A stretch of DNA of 64,000 nt from the NCBI GenBank assembly GCA_016859345.1, contig CM029131.1, positions 12,328,878 to 12,392,877 on the forward strand, written 5' to 3'. Below, piece by piece: positions 23,100 through 31,701 of this stretch. The notes below the pieces were generated by a model. It worked only from the letters and a program-made list of their open reading frames with translations, had not been told where the DNA came from and did not search any database. This stretch comes from Istiophorus platypterus (Eukaryota > Chordata > Actinopteri > Istiophoriformes > Istiophoridae). Each line of letters opens with the position of its first letter. Position 1 is the stretch's first letter. A program made the translations under genes and the position numbers.

Positions 23100-23289
23100 A
23101 AGACATCAGTTGTAAACCTGCCCTAGCAGGAATAGCGGTCCCTCCCTCCTCCCAACTATTTCTAAGGCTTTATTTCTAAGGCTTTATTATCACCGGTGGA
23201 AAAGGATCCGCTCACCGACGCGCTCCGGTATCATCCCTCCTCGCAACTCCTCTCCACAAGACTCCCTCTTTCCACCCCCTAAAAACCAG
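23100..23289 (+). other. zeb2: Probable zeb2 core promoter and untranslated exon 1
   Basis: A strong donor, CAG|GTATGT, ends this segment at 23289. It is the best donor upstream of the coding exon and sits at the spacing expected for the short first intron of vertebrate ZEB2. Just upstream is a 14-base direct repeat with the TTTCTAAGGCTTTA theme, followed by TTATTATCACCGGTGG. The transcription start cannot be fixed from sequence; I place it somewhere in the first half of this segment. A second, weaker donor (GCG|GTGAGA, near 23789) would give a longer first exon. Identity rests on the neighbouring coding exon. Confidence 0.5.
23157..23188. repeat. 14-base direct repeat, two copies
   Basis: TATTTCTAAGGCTT occurs at 23157-23170 and 23171-23184, followed by TATT. 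It lies in the probable zeb2 promoter or first exon. Confidence 0.95.
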
Positions 23290-23514
23290 GTATGTGCCTC
23301 CTCTCTATCTCTCCCTCTCTCTGCTTTTTTATTATTATTTCTATCCCCTTTTTCCGGAAAAAAAAGCACGGTTGGATATTAAACTTCCATGCGCCCGCGT
23401 CAGAGTCAGAGTTGGAGTTCAACTTTGCCTTTACCTGCACAGGTGGAAGTAGGTGCGTTTGTTTTGATTTTTTTTTTCCTCCCTACCTTCTTTTTTTTTT
23501 TCTCCCCCCACCCC

Positions 23515-23815
23515 CCCTCGTGTTACCTCCGTGGCGAGGAGGCGTCCTGCGGGTCCCCGGCCAGCCGGGGGAAGTGTGCCTTTCGCGGGGCGCTCGGCGC
23601 TGCACGACGCCGCTCTCCGTCGGAAGGGGGGAAAAAGGGCGACGTGCATCCCGCTCTCCCTTCAGCCTCTCCGGCCCCCGTCGCGTCGTGATAGCGGCCG
23701 TTTTTTCGTGCCGTCCGGCCGAAACGCCCGAGCCGCCACCGCCAACGACGGCTCGTGTCAGCGTCCACTTCCCCTGATGACGGGATCCGCGGTGAGAAAC
23801 GAGCAGAAGAACCGA
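23515..23815. promoter_or_regulatory. zeb2: CpG island in zeb2 intron 1
   Basis: CpG density is very high with CGGCC, CGCGG and GCCGCC clusters. It lies within about 250-500 bases of the inferred exon 1 donor, as expected for a CpG-island promoter of a developmental regulator. Several long open frames on both strands over this block are compositional. Confidence 0.65.
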
Positions 23816-24773
23816 ACATCCCACGCAGGCGATTCGAGCCTTATCGCTTTTGTTTATGCGCCATTTGGTGCCTTAAAGATTTTTAGTATTTTCCTATAGT
23901 GCGGAGTCAGTTGGCAGGTTTTAACAATTATTCCCCATCTGCTATTTATTAACTGTTTACAAGAGGGTTTGGATTTAGTTTATTAAACCTAGAAGTGCAA
24001 TTTTCTCAGGCGGACCCAAGTGTTTATTGAAGTTGTATGACTTTTCCTTTTTCTTTTTCTTTTCCCTTTTTTTAAAATCAGACCACACAGTTTCAGGGCT
24101 TATTCCGAGGCTGGAGACTGGTTCTCGCCCTCGCCGTCGCTGTAACGCGTAAGCTCTGGATCTGAGCCCCCCTCCCCTCTATTTAAAAAAAAAAAAAAAA
24201 AAAAAATTGACAGAAAATTTGATTTATTAACCCGTTTCGACTCTGTGCCAAAAAGGAAAAAATAAAACCACACACACACTTAGACACACACACACACACA
24301 CACAGCGGGGCTGAAAGCGCAGAGACGCGAACAGACTCTGTCAGTTTTTATGAAAATGAGTGAAAACGGTTTATTTTCTTTTGTATTTATATGTAATAAA
24401 AAGTGAGGAAATATACAAACCGGATTGGGGAAACTTTTCTTTCTTTCTTTCTTCTCCTCTGAGAGAAATAACAATAGAGTATCGGGTTTTCGCTGCAGTT
24501 CTCGTTGGCGGATTGAACAGTGGATTTCCTAATAAGAGAAATTATAATTCCCTTCCTCCTCCTGCTGTTTTGCTTTGCTGTTAATGCCACTAAGCTGACA
24601 GCCGATCAGCTGAAAATCAAAATTAGATGGACACGGATCCCCCCTCGCCGCTGCTCACACTTTCACCCACGGCTCTCTCCTCTTTTTTTTCCTCCCTTTT
24701 TCACAATCTGTCCCTTGCATCCAAGTTGCATTTGCAGTTTCTTGTCCGCGTCCGGCGCAAGTGGATCTCCACG

Positions 24774-24778
24774 CTAAT
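24774..24778 (+). promoter_or_regulatory. zeb2: Candidate distant branch point
   Basis: CTAAT matches the branch-point theme, with the putative branch A at 24777, about 100 bases before the acceptor. No AG dinucleotide occurs between 24761 and the acceptor AG at 24875-24876. Such an AG-exclusion zone is the known signature of a distant branch point. Confidence 0.5.
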
Positions 24779-24802
24779 ACCCACATTTGTTGGTGCTGCT
24801 GC

Positions 24803-24868
24803 GTGTGTGTGTGTGTGTGTGTGTCTGTGCGCGTGTGTCTGTGTGTGTGCGCGCGTGCGTGTGTGTTT
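24803..24868. repeat. (GT)n tract before the exon 2 acceptor
   Basis: A pure (GT)11 at 24803-24824 continues as GT/GC-interrupted repeat to the TTTCCCGTCAG acceptor. It fills the space between the candidate branch point and the 3' splice site. Confidence 0.95.
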
Positions 24869-24876
24869 CCCGTCAG

Positions 24877-24951
24877 ATATCAAGCTGCAAATCAAGGAAT
24901 CGAGTCCATGCGAGCTGCCATCTGATCCCACACACACACACACACTTATCA
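24877..24951 (+). other. zeb2: zeb2 exon 2, 5'UTR part
   Basis: Begins after the acceptor TTTCCCGTCAG and ends at the start codon. It contains a 5-codon upstream ORF and a (CA)8 run at 24929-24944. The 25 codons upstream of the start codon have no in-frame stop, so the start is assigned by homology to ZEB2, not by a stop. Confidence 0.6.
24908..24925 (+). CDS. Mini upstream ORF (MRAAI)
   Basis: An ATG followed by four codons and TGA, ending 26 bases before the zeb2 start codon. Its context is weak (T at -3, C at +4). If used, it could reduce initiation at the main start. Whether it is conserved is not known to me. The peptide itself is unlikely to matter. Confidence 0.3.
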   Translation: MRAAI

Positions 24952-25024
24952 ATGAAGCAAGAGATCATGGCGGATGGCCCCAGGTGTAAGAGGCGAAAAC
25001 AAGCCAACCCGAGACGGAAAAACG
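24952..25024 (+). CDS. zeb2: ZEB2 (SIP1/ZFHX1B), first coding exon
   Basis: Encodes the N-terminus of ZEB2, a nuclear two-handed zinc-finger/homeodomain repressor that binds paired CACCT sites and recruits co-repressors. The exon gives MKQEIMADGPRCKRR followed by KQANPRRKN and one base of the next codon, then AACG|GTAAGA. This 24-residue stretch differs from human ZEB2, as I recall it, at one residue (Glu for Pro at position 4). ZEB1 lacks the MKQ-I lead and ends RRNN, so ZEB2 is favoured. The RRKQANP core is the NuRD (RBBP4/7) interaction motif shared with FOG1, SALL and BCL11 proteins. The start is chosen by homology; a second in-frame ATG at codon 6 has better context. The zinc fingers, SMAD-binding region and homeodomain are encoded by later exons outside the window. 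The zeb2a/zeb2b choice is not resolved. Confidence 0.95.
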
Positions 25025-25038
25025 GTAAGAAAATCACG

Positions 25039-25117
25039 GGGGAGACGAACCGAGCGGTCGTGGGGGGGTCGAGGAGGGGGGTGTGGGTGAATGTTGGGGG
25101 GGTGGGGGCTGGGGGGT
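25039..25117 (+). other. G-run cluster next to the exon 2 donor
   Basis: Seven runs of three to seven G on the sense strand begin 14 bases after the donor. G runs near 5' splice sites are known binding sites for hnRNP H/F and can fold as G-quadruplexes. Confidence 0.6.
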
Positions 25118-25388
25118 GGTATCTTTGGATGCAAGCCTGGTTTGAAGGTTTCCACTGCGGTTCGGGGAAGTGTGAAGGTCCGCGGCTGGTGCGCATATCT
25201 GCCCCTGCCTACCCCTTTTACGCAGGGAGAAAGGGACCGTTATCCGGGGGCCGGGGGGGGGGGAGGCTGGTGGTGGCAGAAAAACTGTGCGTAAAATGGG
25301 TCCGCGCCGCAGCCGTTTGGGATCCTAAAAACAGCGGTTTCAAAACGTGTATTTTCGGGGGATTATTTTTAAGACGGTTGTGAGTGAG

Positions 25389-25440
25389 TGGTGGTGGTGG
25401 TGGTGGTGGTGGTGGGGGTTGGGGTTGTGGGGGGGTTTGG
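25389..25440 (+). repeat. (GGT)n and G runs
   Basis: Nine or so GGT units followed by G4-G7 runs separated by TT or TTGT. Confidence 0.9.
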
Positions 25441-25469
25441 TTGTTAGTTGGAAACTTGTGGATGTTGGA

Positions 25470-25720
25470 AAGTTGGAGTGCAGCGGTGCCGGCCGCCTTC
25501 TCGCCCGGGGACGGAACCCGCCCTGGGCCGGAACCCGCCCTGGGCCGCACCGTGCGGCGGTCAGTCGGAGCGGCGGTGGCCGGTCGCTGCCCCCGGGCTC
25601 TAAAAGTCCCGTCTTGTGACCCGACTTGTTTTTTATTCTTATTCTTCTTATTCTTATTATCTGCTTCGATCCACGCGCTGGCTTCGCGTTGGCCGAGACG
25701 TTTTGCCTCGTTTACACGGG
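25470..25720. promoter_or_regulatory. CpG-rich block with 17-base tandem duplication
   Basis: CpG-rich sequence downstream of exon 2. The 17-base unit CGGAACCCGCCCTGGGC occurs twice, at 25512-25528 and 25529-25545. It may extend the promoter-associated CpG island. Sequence from 25625 turns to TTCTTATTC repeats. Confidence 0.5.
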
Positions 25721-25794
25721 CCCTTCTTCTTATTCTTCTTTTTTTAACCTCTCCTCTGTAAAGCACATTTTTCTCACCCCCCCTCAAACATTTG

Positions 25795-25995
25795 TGGCTG
25801 TTTGCCGGGACAAGCTGATTGGGAGGAATAATTCACAGGAGATGGCAGCTGGTTGTTGGCTCAATTTGTAAAGCTGTGCATATATACAAATATATTTCTT
25901 GTTTACCTTGATGAGTAAGTTTCCTGGAGTGGAGTAATCATGTATAAATAGGATGACAGTCCGATAGAAGCCGGACATTAATTGGGTCTGGGCCG
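25795..25995. promoter_or_regulatory. Candidate intronic CNE 1
   Basis: A complex segment with GGAATAATTCACAGG, GGAGTAATCATG and GACATTAATTGGG, and no simple repeat. It is the first such block after exon 2. By-eye call. Confidence 0.4.
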
Positions 25996-26151
25996 GGGGA
26001 GAGCTGGAGGTGGAGATTTGTTGCTTTTCTTTCTCCATTCGACTGCGCACTTTCCCCAACAAGAGGCAAATCTGCAGTGACATTTCCTGGCCCCGTTATT
26101 CCCGATTATTCCATATAGGCTCCGAAACACGCCGGCGAAACCGAAGCAGAA

Positions 26152-26201
26152 TGTGTGTGTGTGTGTGTGAGAGAGAGAGAGTGTGTGTGTGAGTGTGTGT
26201 G
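26152..26201. repeat. (GT)n-(GA)n-(GT)n compound
   Basis: GT, GA and GT runs in series. Confidence 0.93.
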
Positions 26202-26398
26202 AAATATCGAGGCTGTGATTCAGCTGCTCAGACGGGGCTTTTATTTGCTTTCTCCACAACAGTTTTTTAATCTCTGCCCCCACAGGTTATTTATCTAGAT
26301 CAGATTTCATTTATTGATTTCATACAATCAATAGCAGACAAGCATTTTGTTCCACACTAAATAGCACGAGAGCACAACAGTAGAGCTGGTGATGTCCT

Positions 26399-26464
26399 AT
26401 ATATACACACAGATTCATATATACATATATATATAAATATATATATATGTATGTGTGTGTGTGT
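26399..26464. repeat. (TA)n/(TG)n compound
   Basis: TATATA runs with short interruptions pass into (TG)n. Confidence 0.9.
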
Positions 26465-26652
26465 CTGTCTTTGTGCATTTGCAGGATTCATACTTAAAAG
26501 AAAAATAGAATAATAACACACATTTAGAGATGTGACAGCCTGTTTAGCTGTGGCCACCTGTTTTGTAAAGGATTGGTGGTGGTGGGGGGGGGTAAGAGGG
26601 AGAAACAAGTCTTGGCTTTTGTACCAGACGTAGCATTTAATGATAATAAAAA

Positions 26653-26675
26653 AATATATATATATATATATATAT
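26653..26675. repeat. (TA)n microsatellite
   Basis: About 11 AT units after a short poly-A. Confidence 0.95.
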
Positions 26676-26925
26676 TAGCAAAGCAAATATAATTTTCACA
26701 CCCTTAAAGCTGGGGAGAGGCGGCGAGCTTTGGCAGCGTGTGTAAAGAATATTTATATCCCTGTATGAAAACGTAGTCACTCCTTCACACAGGAGAACGT
26801 ACATTTAAAGAGAATAGATTTAATGTCATGTTAGTTTAATAATTTGTGAATATGTGAATCCCTCCCCTTCTTTTTTTTTTTGTCTGTTCTTGTCTTTCTT
26901 CCATAACAACTAGCTCTGTCTGATG

Positions 26926-27117
26926 ACCCCCCCCCCACGCGCACACTCACACTCACACACACACACTCACAAACACACACACTTTCCTCCCCTCACTCCC
27001 CCACCCAACAACCCCCCCTCTCCTCCTCCTCCTCCACCCCCCCCCCCCCACACCAATCATCCCCCCCTGGGAATGCAGAGGCTTATTGAGGCTTGGCCAC
27101 TCTCCCCTCTCTCTCTC

Positions 27118-27165
<48 letters not shown>

Positions 27166-27178
27166 CCTCTCTCCCCCT
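26926..27178. repeat. Simple-repeat cluster: (CA)n, poly-C, (TCC)n, (CT)n
   Basis: CA runs at 26941-26984, C-rich and TCC sequence to 27067, and a (CT)n tract at about 27101-27178. The open frames on both strands over it are low complexity. Confidence 0.93.
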
Positions 27179-27310
27179 TTCCTCTTCCTGCCCGGCTCTG
27201 TGGAGGGACGGAGGGGCAGTTTGGGCTGGGGGGGGGGGCGAAAGCGTGTGACAGTCGGCGGGACAGACTCTGACTCCTCCAGCAGTAACTAACAAAACCG
27301 CCTTGAATGC

Positions 27311-27403
27311 ACCACACACACACACACATGCTCACTAAAAAAAAAGGAAGAAAGAAAAATGCAGCGCTCACACACACACACACGCACACACACACACACA
27401 CAT
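27311..27403. repeat. (CA)n pair with poly-A between
   Basis: CA runs at about 27311-27328 and 27369-27402. Confidence 0.9.
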
Positions 27404-27829
27404 ACAGAGGGGTTTCTCTAAATTTTTTACCAGATGGAGGGCGGATGCCCTCAGACTCCCTCTTTCTTCCCTTAACTACCAAATCAGATGAACATACACA
27501 AATCTGAAATATGTACAATTACAGCTAATTTCTCCGAGTGACTTTTCAGGGGCGGTGGTGTGCGAGCGAGCGTGTTTGGATGTAAATTATAATCTGCTCG
27601 CCACCTGTCATTATTTCTTTGGTTTAAATGTTTTACGTCTGGTTTGGTTCTCCGTGTTTTTAATTGAGCAGTCGAGCCTCGGTCTCGTTTAAAAGATTTG
27701 ATCTGATATGGGTTGTTTTGGTTTTTTTTCCTTCGTTAAATAGATCCTCGCAGACAGAGGAGCAGGGATTGTTGGGATTGGTTATTTTTTCTGCTGTTTT
27801 TTTTTTTTAAATAAAAAAATGGAGGGGGC
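27404..27829. other. Intronic, nothing recognised
   Basis: AT-rich mixed sequence with poly-T near 27797. Confidence 0.4.
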
Positions 27830-28010
27830 ATTTCGGCATTTGTGCCAATTAGTATTAATGAGGCATTTGCTCGCTAAGTTGTCTAACCAATGACATTCTC
27901 ATCCAGATGACTGTTGGCCTTCAGGGTTGGAGGTGCTACTGTAGCTTTACTCACTCGCTGCCCAGTCTGTCATGTGGTATTTAACCACAGTTCATGACTT
28001 ATCCCCTCCT
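27830..28010. promoter_or_regulatory. Candidate intronic CNE 2
   Basis: A complex segment containing a direct repeat of GGCATTTG (about 27834 and 27862) around CCAATTAGTATTAATGAG, then CTAACCAATGACATT and a TTAACCACAG (RUNX-like ACCACA). Free of simple repeats. Confidence 0.5.
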
Positions 28011-28615
28011 CATCCAAGCCTCCTGCACGCCGCTGCGGAGCCCCTGTCTAAAACCTGGCAGACTCTGAAATGGCATGAAATACATAAACCCATCAAAACC
28101 TGAGAAATTACATTTTTCTTCAATCATCCTCTTCCTTATTGTTAAACTGTTAAAAAAAAAAAAAGAGAGAGAGAAAAAAACCCCTTCTGGTGTGAAACTT
28201 GATCTCGGCAGCGTGAAGTGTTTGAGAGTTTTGGCCCTCGCCAGGTGTTGCTTGTCACATCCAGCTGTGAGCGCCCAACAGAAAAAAACCCCTCGCACAC
28301 CTGTCCTTATTTTCTTATTACTCAACCAGCACAGGCATCAAAAACATGCGTTTCGAGAGAGGAGGAAAAAACAAAGACAGAAAGAGAAAATCTTTGGTGT
28401 CTGTAATCGTGTTGTTTTTGATTTTGGATTGTTGCGCAGACCCTCCGCGTCAAACTGTGGCAGCTTTTTATCTGAGGAGCGGATGAAAGAGGAAATACAG
28501 ATGTTGCAATATTTTTCTCAGGGTGTTTTCGGGCGAACGTTTGATCCTGCGCCGCCCAGGTTTTTCAGCCGTATTTTTTCTTTTTCTTTTTCTTTTTCTT
28601 CCCGATTTTTTTACC
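28011..28615. other. Intronic, nothing recognised
   Basis: Poly-A near 28152 and TTTTTC repeats near 28578-28600. A 201-codon open frame over this stretch is AT- and Phe/Lys-rich and shows no domain. Confidence 0.45.
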
Positions 28616-28690
28616 TCGCCCCAGATGACATTTGGCTTGTCAGGACGTACCCTCGGAAATGCACTGATTACATAATCTGAGGCAGCGGCA
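28616..28690. promoter_or_regulatory. Candidate intronic CNE 3
   Basis: A short complex segment with TTGGCTTGTCAGGACG and GCACTGATTACATAATC, between a CTTTTT repeat and a GAAGAC repeat. Confidence 0.35.
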
Positions 28691-29280
28691 GAGGAAGACG
28701 AAGAAGACGAAGAGGCAGAGGAGGCGGAAGCAGAGAGACGAGGCCAGGCTCCTTCTCTCCCTGCGTCTCCGTCTCTGGCTGCTGGAGTTTGATATAATAG
28801 TCTGAACGTGGTTATTAAGGCTATCACAGATTCACGCTAAAGGTGGAGGAACACAGGGAGCAGTGTGTGTGTGTGTGTCTCTATATCTGTGGGGGGGTAG
28901 CCTTGCTTTCAGACCCAGACAATGCCAGATTTCTGCCAGTCTAAACAATTTGTCCATCTCTATTATTCCTCTGCCTTTTTAAAGTTGCGTTCGCAGCTCC
29001 TGCAGTAGAGAATAGGGAGGGGGGGGGGCAAAAACAAGGTGCTCCCTTTCTTCCTCTTTTTTTTTTTTTTGCCTTCTTCTCACCCCCCCCCCCTTTTCCT
29101 CCCATGTCCATCCTCCATCTCCCTCCCTCGCTCCCTCCTCCTCCTTCCTCTCCCAGATTTTCCCTCTTCAAGGTAGGGGCAGTTTCTTTTTTTTTTTTTT
29201 TTTTTTTTTGCCACCGTCACAGAGCAAGGAGGGGGTAAGAGGGGGGGAGGAAGAAAAAAAAGGGGGGGGGCAGGTTTCGC
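28691..29280. other. Intronic, repeats only
   Basis: GAAGACGAAG purine repeat at 28694-28740, short (GT)n at 28863-28880, C-rich/pyrimidine tract at 29045-29160, poly-T at 29187-29209 and G runs after 29225. Confidence 0.6.
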
Positions 29281-29284
29281 GGGG

Positions 29285-29345
29285 CGCTCGCGGACAATTG
29301 ATTGTCGGCGGTAATGTGTTTCATTTACATGTTTATACCGTCAAT
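29285..29345. promoter_or_regulatory. Candidate intronic CNE 4
   Basis: A short segment with ACAATTGATTGTCGG (near-palindromic around AATTGATT), GGTAATGTG and CATTTACATG. By-eye call. Confidence 0.4.
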
Positions 29346-29689
29346 AGTGGCGGGGGGCTGTCCACCGCGCCATTCACTGCTGCCATTCCCATACGGGTTG
29401 GCGATTGTGTGGAGCAGCCGGAGCGGACACCTTCCACTCCCGGTGGAATTTTCTTTTCTTTTTTTTCTTTTTTCTTTTATTTTCTGTAGGAAGAAGCAGA
29501 GAAAAGTGTTGCGTGTTGTGGTGCATTCACGTCGAGGGGTGGAGTGGGGTTGGGGGTAGGTGGGGGGGAGAAATAAGGGATTATTTTGTTTAAGCAAGTG
29601 AAATAATTACTGTGAGATATTACAGGGGCCGCCAGGAATCAGTCTGCAGCACAACAGGCGCCCCCCCCCATACCCACCCACCCTTTGCT

Positions 29690-29910
29690 GCAGAGTGTCG
29701 TGGCGTACAGACCCGGGGACGGTGTCTTGCTGGAGTATTTTTATCACGTCGGCCTTGTGGTCGAATCAAAATAGACACATTCCAATTACCCCATGTAAAA
29801 CGGCTAGCAGGTTTCCCTCAATGCAGGCTAATAAGGAGGCATATTTGTCCTGTCACAACTACACACTGCACTTTGGCGAGGCTGCGTGAGGCCTTATTAT
29901 TTTCCGGAGC
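29690..29910. promoter_or_regulatory. Candidate intronic CNE 5
   Basis: A complex segment of about 220 bases with TTTTTATCACG, CATTCCAATTACCCC, GGCTAATAAGGAGG and TGAGGCCTTATTATT. No simple repeats inside, and poly-T runs follow. Confidence 0.5.
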
Positions 29911-30072
29911 GTACGGTAGCATTTTTTTATTTTTTTTGCATCACTTGATTTTTTTTTTTTTTTTTTTACTCTTTCACTCCCTCGGCTGCAGTCGTCACGA
30001 GCTAAATATATCCATCTTCTCCAAAGTGTTGTGAGTCAAGTGTATATAGCTGGGCACATAAAAATGAATGGA
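29911..30072. other. Intronic, poly-T rich
   Basis: Poly-T runs near 29923-29968, otherwise unremarkable. Confidence 0.5.
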
Positions 30073-30077
30073 CCCCC

Positions 30078-30114
<37 letters not shown>
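30073..30114. repeat. Poly-C and (AC)n microsatellite
   Basis: Eight C followed by about 17 AC units. Confidence 0.97.
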
Positions 30115-30116
<2 letters not shown>

Positions 30117-30314
30117 CCCGCTTCCCCTTACGAGATCATTGTGATCTCAAGCGTAACGTTGGTATATAGGAGCAAAAAAAAAAAAAAAAAGGATGTTCCC
30201 TGTGGGTAACGGTGTCAGTGTTGAAAGAAAACAATTTTTTCCAGTTTGTCAGAAGGCCAGGAGTATTTGCAGTCATTCTAATTCACATGATTTTTATTTT
30301 ATTTTGTTTTATAA

Positions 30315-30361
30315 TGTGTGTGTGTGTGTCACAGAGAGAGAGAGAGAGAGGGAGAGAGAGA
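30315..30361. repeat. (GT)n-(GA)n compound
   Basis: A GT run, CACA, then GA run. Confidence 0.93.
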
Positions 30362-31625
30362 TACAGTCATCGCAGTGTGATATCTTCGGCTTTCAAGCTG
30401 ATATGTTATTCAACAAATCCTCTAATATGTGCTTTCCACAAGGAATTAAATCAGGAATGTAGCAGAGCAACAGCATTTCCACACACACACACATAAGCAA
30501 CACACAAGATCAGTTTTTTTTTGTGCTTTGATAAGGCAGATAAAAGCAAATAGCATGGCTTGTGGCTGTACAGCCCCCCCAACACACACACACACACACT
30601 AAAAAAAAAAGAAAAGAAAACTAATGATCATCTCAACTCCATCCTGGACACTGGACAGAAAACTTTCATCCATCCCTCCTCCTCCTCCCCAAAAAAATAG
30701 CCAAAAAACATTTTTGACACATTTTCTCCCCCCTTTTTTTTTATTATTCCCTTTTTTTTTTTCGTTCTTCCTCCTTCGACCGCCCTGCTTGTGTGAAGAT
30801 ATTTTTTTATTTTTTTTTTCCCGCCTGGCGGCCAGAAGAGACACCACTTGCAGAGGGCAAACCCCCCCCCCCCCCCCCCCTCTGGGTCTTTGGAATGCCT
30901 TGCTTATTTTTCACTTTCGCTCACATCAATGCTGACCTGAATGCCTTTCATATCTGATCCGCCGTGTCTCTCCTGGTAAACATCCCCCGGGGGGAGAACA
31001 AAGAAAGGAGCTCCTCTTCTTCTTCTTCTCCCTCTTAATCACAATTCAGCCCCTTTCGCCGCCAGCAGCAGGGCTACACATTTGCATTCAGCATCAGAAA
31101 AAAGGGCCTGAGATGAAAAGGGGGGCGAAAAGGAAAAAAAAAAAAATGAGAGCAAGAGAGGAGAGGAGGAAAAAAAAAGGAAGAAGAAGAGGAAGGGAAA
31201 AAATAGGGAGAGAGGCAGAAAGGGGTGGGTGGATGGTGGAGAGAAATAACTAGGGTGTTTGTGGTTGTTTGTTGGTCGTCCCCTGGTTACAAGCCTTTTA
31301 TAGCCCTCCCTACTCTAGCGGGGACCCGGGCCCCTCCTGACAGACAGATAGTGTTACGAGATGGCATGCCCGCACTATTCGTGGCCGGTCGCACTTAAGG
31401 AGAAGAAGAAGAAGAGGAAGAGGAGGAAGAGGAGCGAGAAAGAAACAAAACAAGATCCCGGCTGCGACTGATTGGATTGTGTTTAAGAAGGCAACCAGGG
31501 TCAGGAGCAGGTGTCTCAGGAGATGCGCCTTTATTATTCTCCCCCTTTGTCCGTTTGGCAACAAGGTGCCTCGAAAACTTCCCAGCACCTTTTGAATGTC
31601 GGGAAATAGATCTTTCTTTTTTTAT
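30362..31625. other. Intronic, homopolymers and purine tracts
   Basis: CA runs near 30480 and 30581-30599, a C run at 30862-30880, an octamer ATTTGCAT at 31080-31087, a purine-rich tract at 31110-31240 and GAAGAA/GGA repeats at 31400-31440. The stretch around 31250-31400 is more complex but not called. Confidence 0.45.
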
Positions 31626-31701
31626 ATATATATATATATAAATATTTTCCAGGGAGGTGAGAGCAGGGATGGTCAAAACAAACAAACAAACAAACAAACA
31701 A
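31626..31701. repeat. (TA)n and (CAAA)n repeats
   Basis: (TA)n at about 31624-31641 and a CAAA tetranucleotide run at about 31674-31701. Confidence 0.93.

Larger units (their letters stand above)
23290..24876 (+). other. zeb2: zeb2 intron 1 (inferred)
   Basis: Runs from the donor after 23289 to the acceptor CAG at 24874-24876. In human ZEB2 the corresponding intron can be retained under control of an antisense transcript (ZEB2-AS1), and the retained part carries an IRES (Beltran and colleagues, 2008). Whether this fish locus does the same cannot be seen here. It contains a CpG-rich block, a poly-A run at about 24183-24206, CA runs at about 24273-24304 and the (GT)n tract near the acceptor. 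Confidence 0.55.

Noticed and set aside
23292..23899. Several overlapping open frames on both strands over the CpG island
   Set aside because: CpG islands lack stop codons by composition. All frames are low complexity (Arg/Pro/Ser) with no homologous look.
24952..25024. ZEB1 instead of ZEB2
   Set aside because: ZEB1 normally starts at MADGP and continues RRNN. Here the MKQEI lead and RRKN ending fit ZEB2.
24787..25383. A 198-codon open frame containing the zeb2 exon
   Set aside because: Only the 24 codons from 24952 match ZEB2. The frame reads through the (GT)n acceptor region and past a clear GTAAGA donor into G-rich intron, so the rest is not protein.
25218..25787. A 189-codon minus-strand open frame
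   Set aside because: Pro/Gly-rich translation of GGT and G runs plus a tandem duplication.
26152..26201. Z-DNA-forming (GT)n as a regulatory element
   Set aside because: Dozens of equal tracts occur in the window. Nothing singles this one out.
28075..28680. A 201-codon open frame
   Set aside because: AT-rich with Lys/Phe/Ser bias, no domain, no splice context, and it ends over a CNE-like segment.
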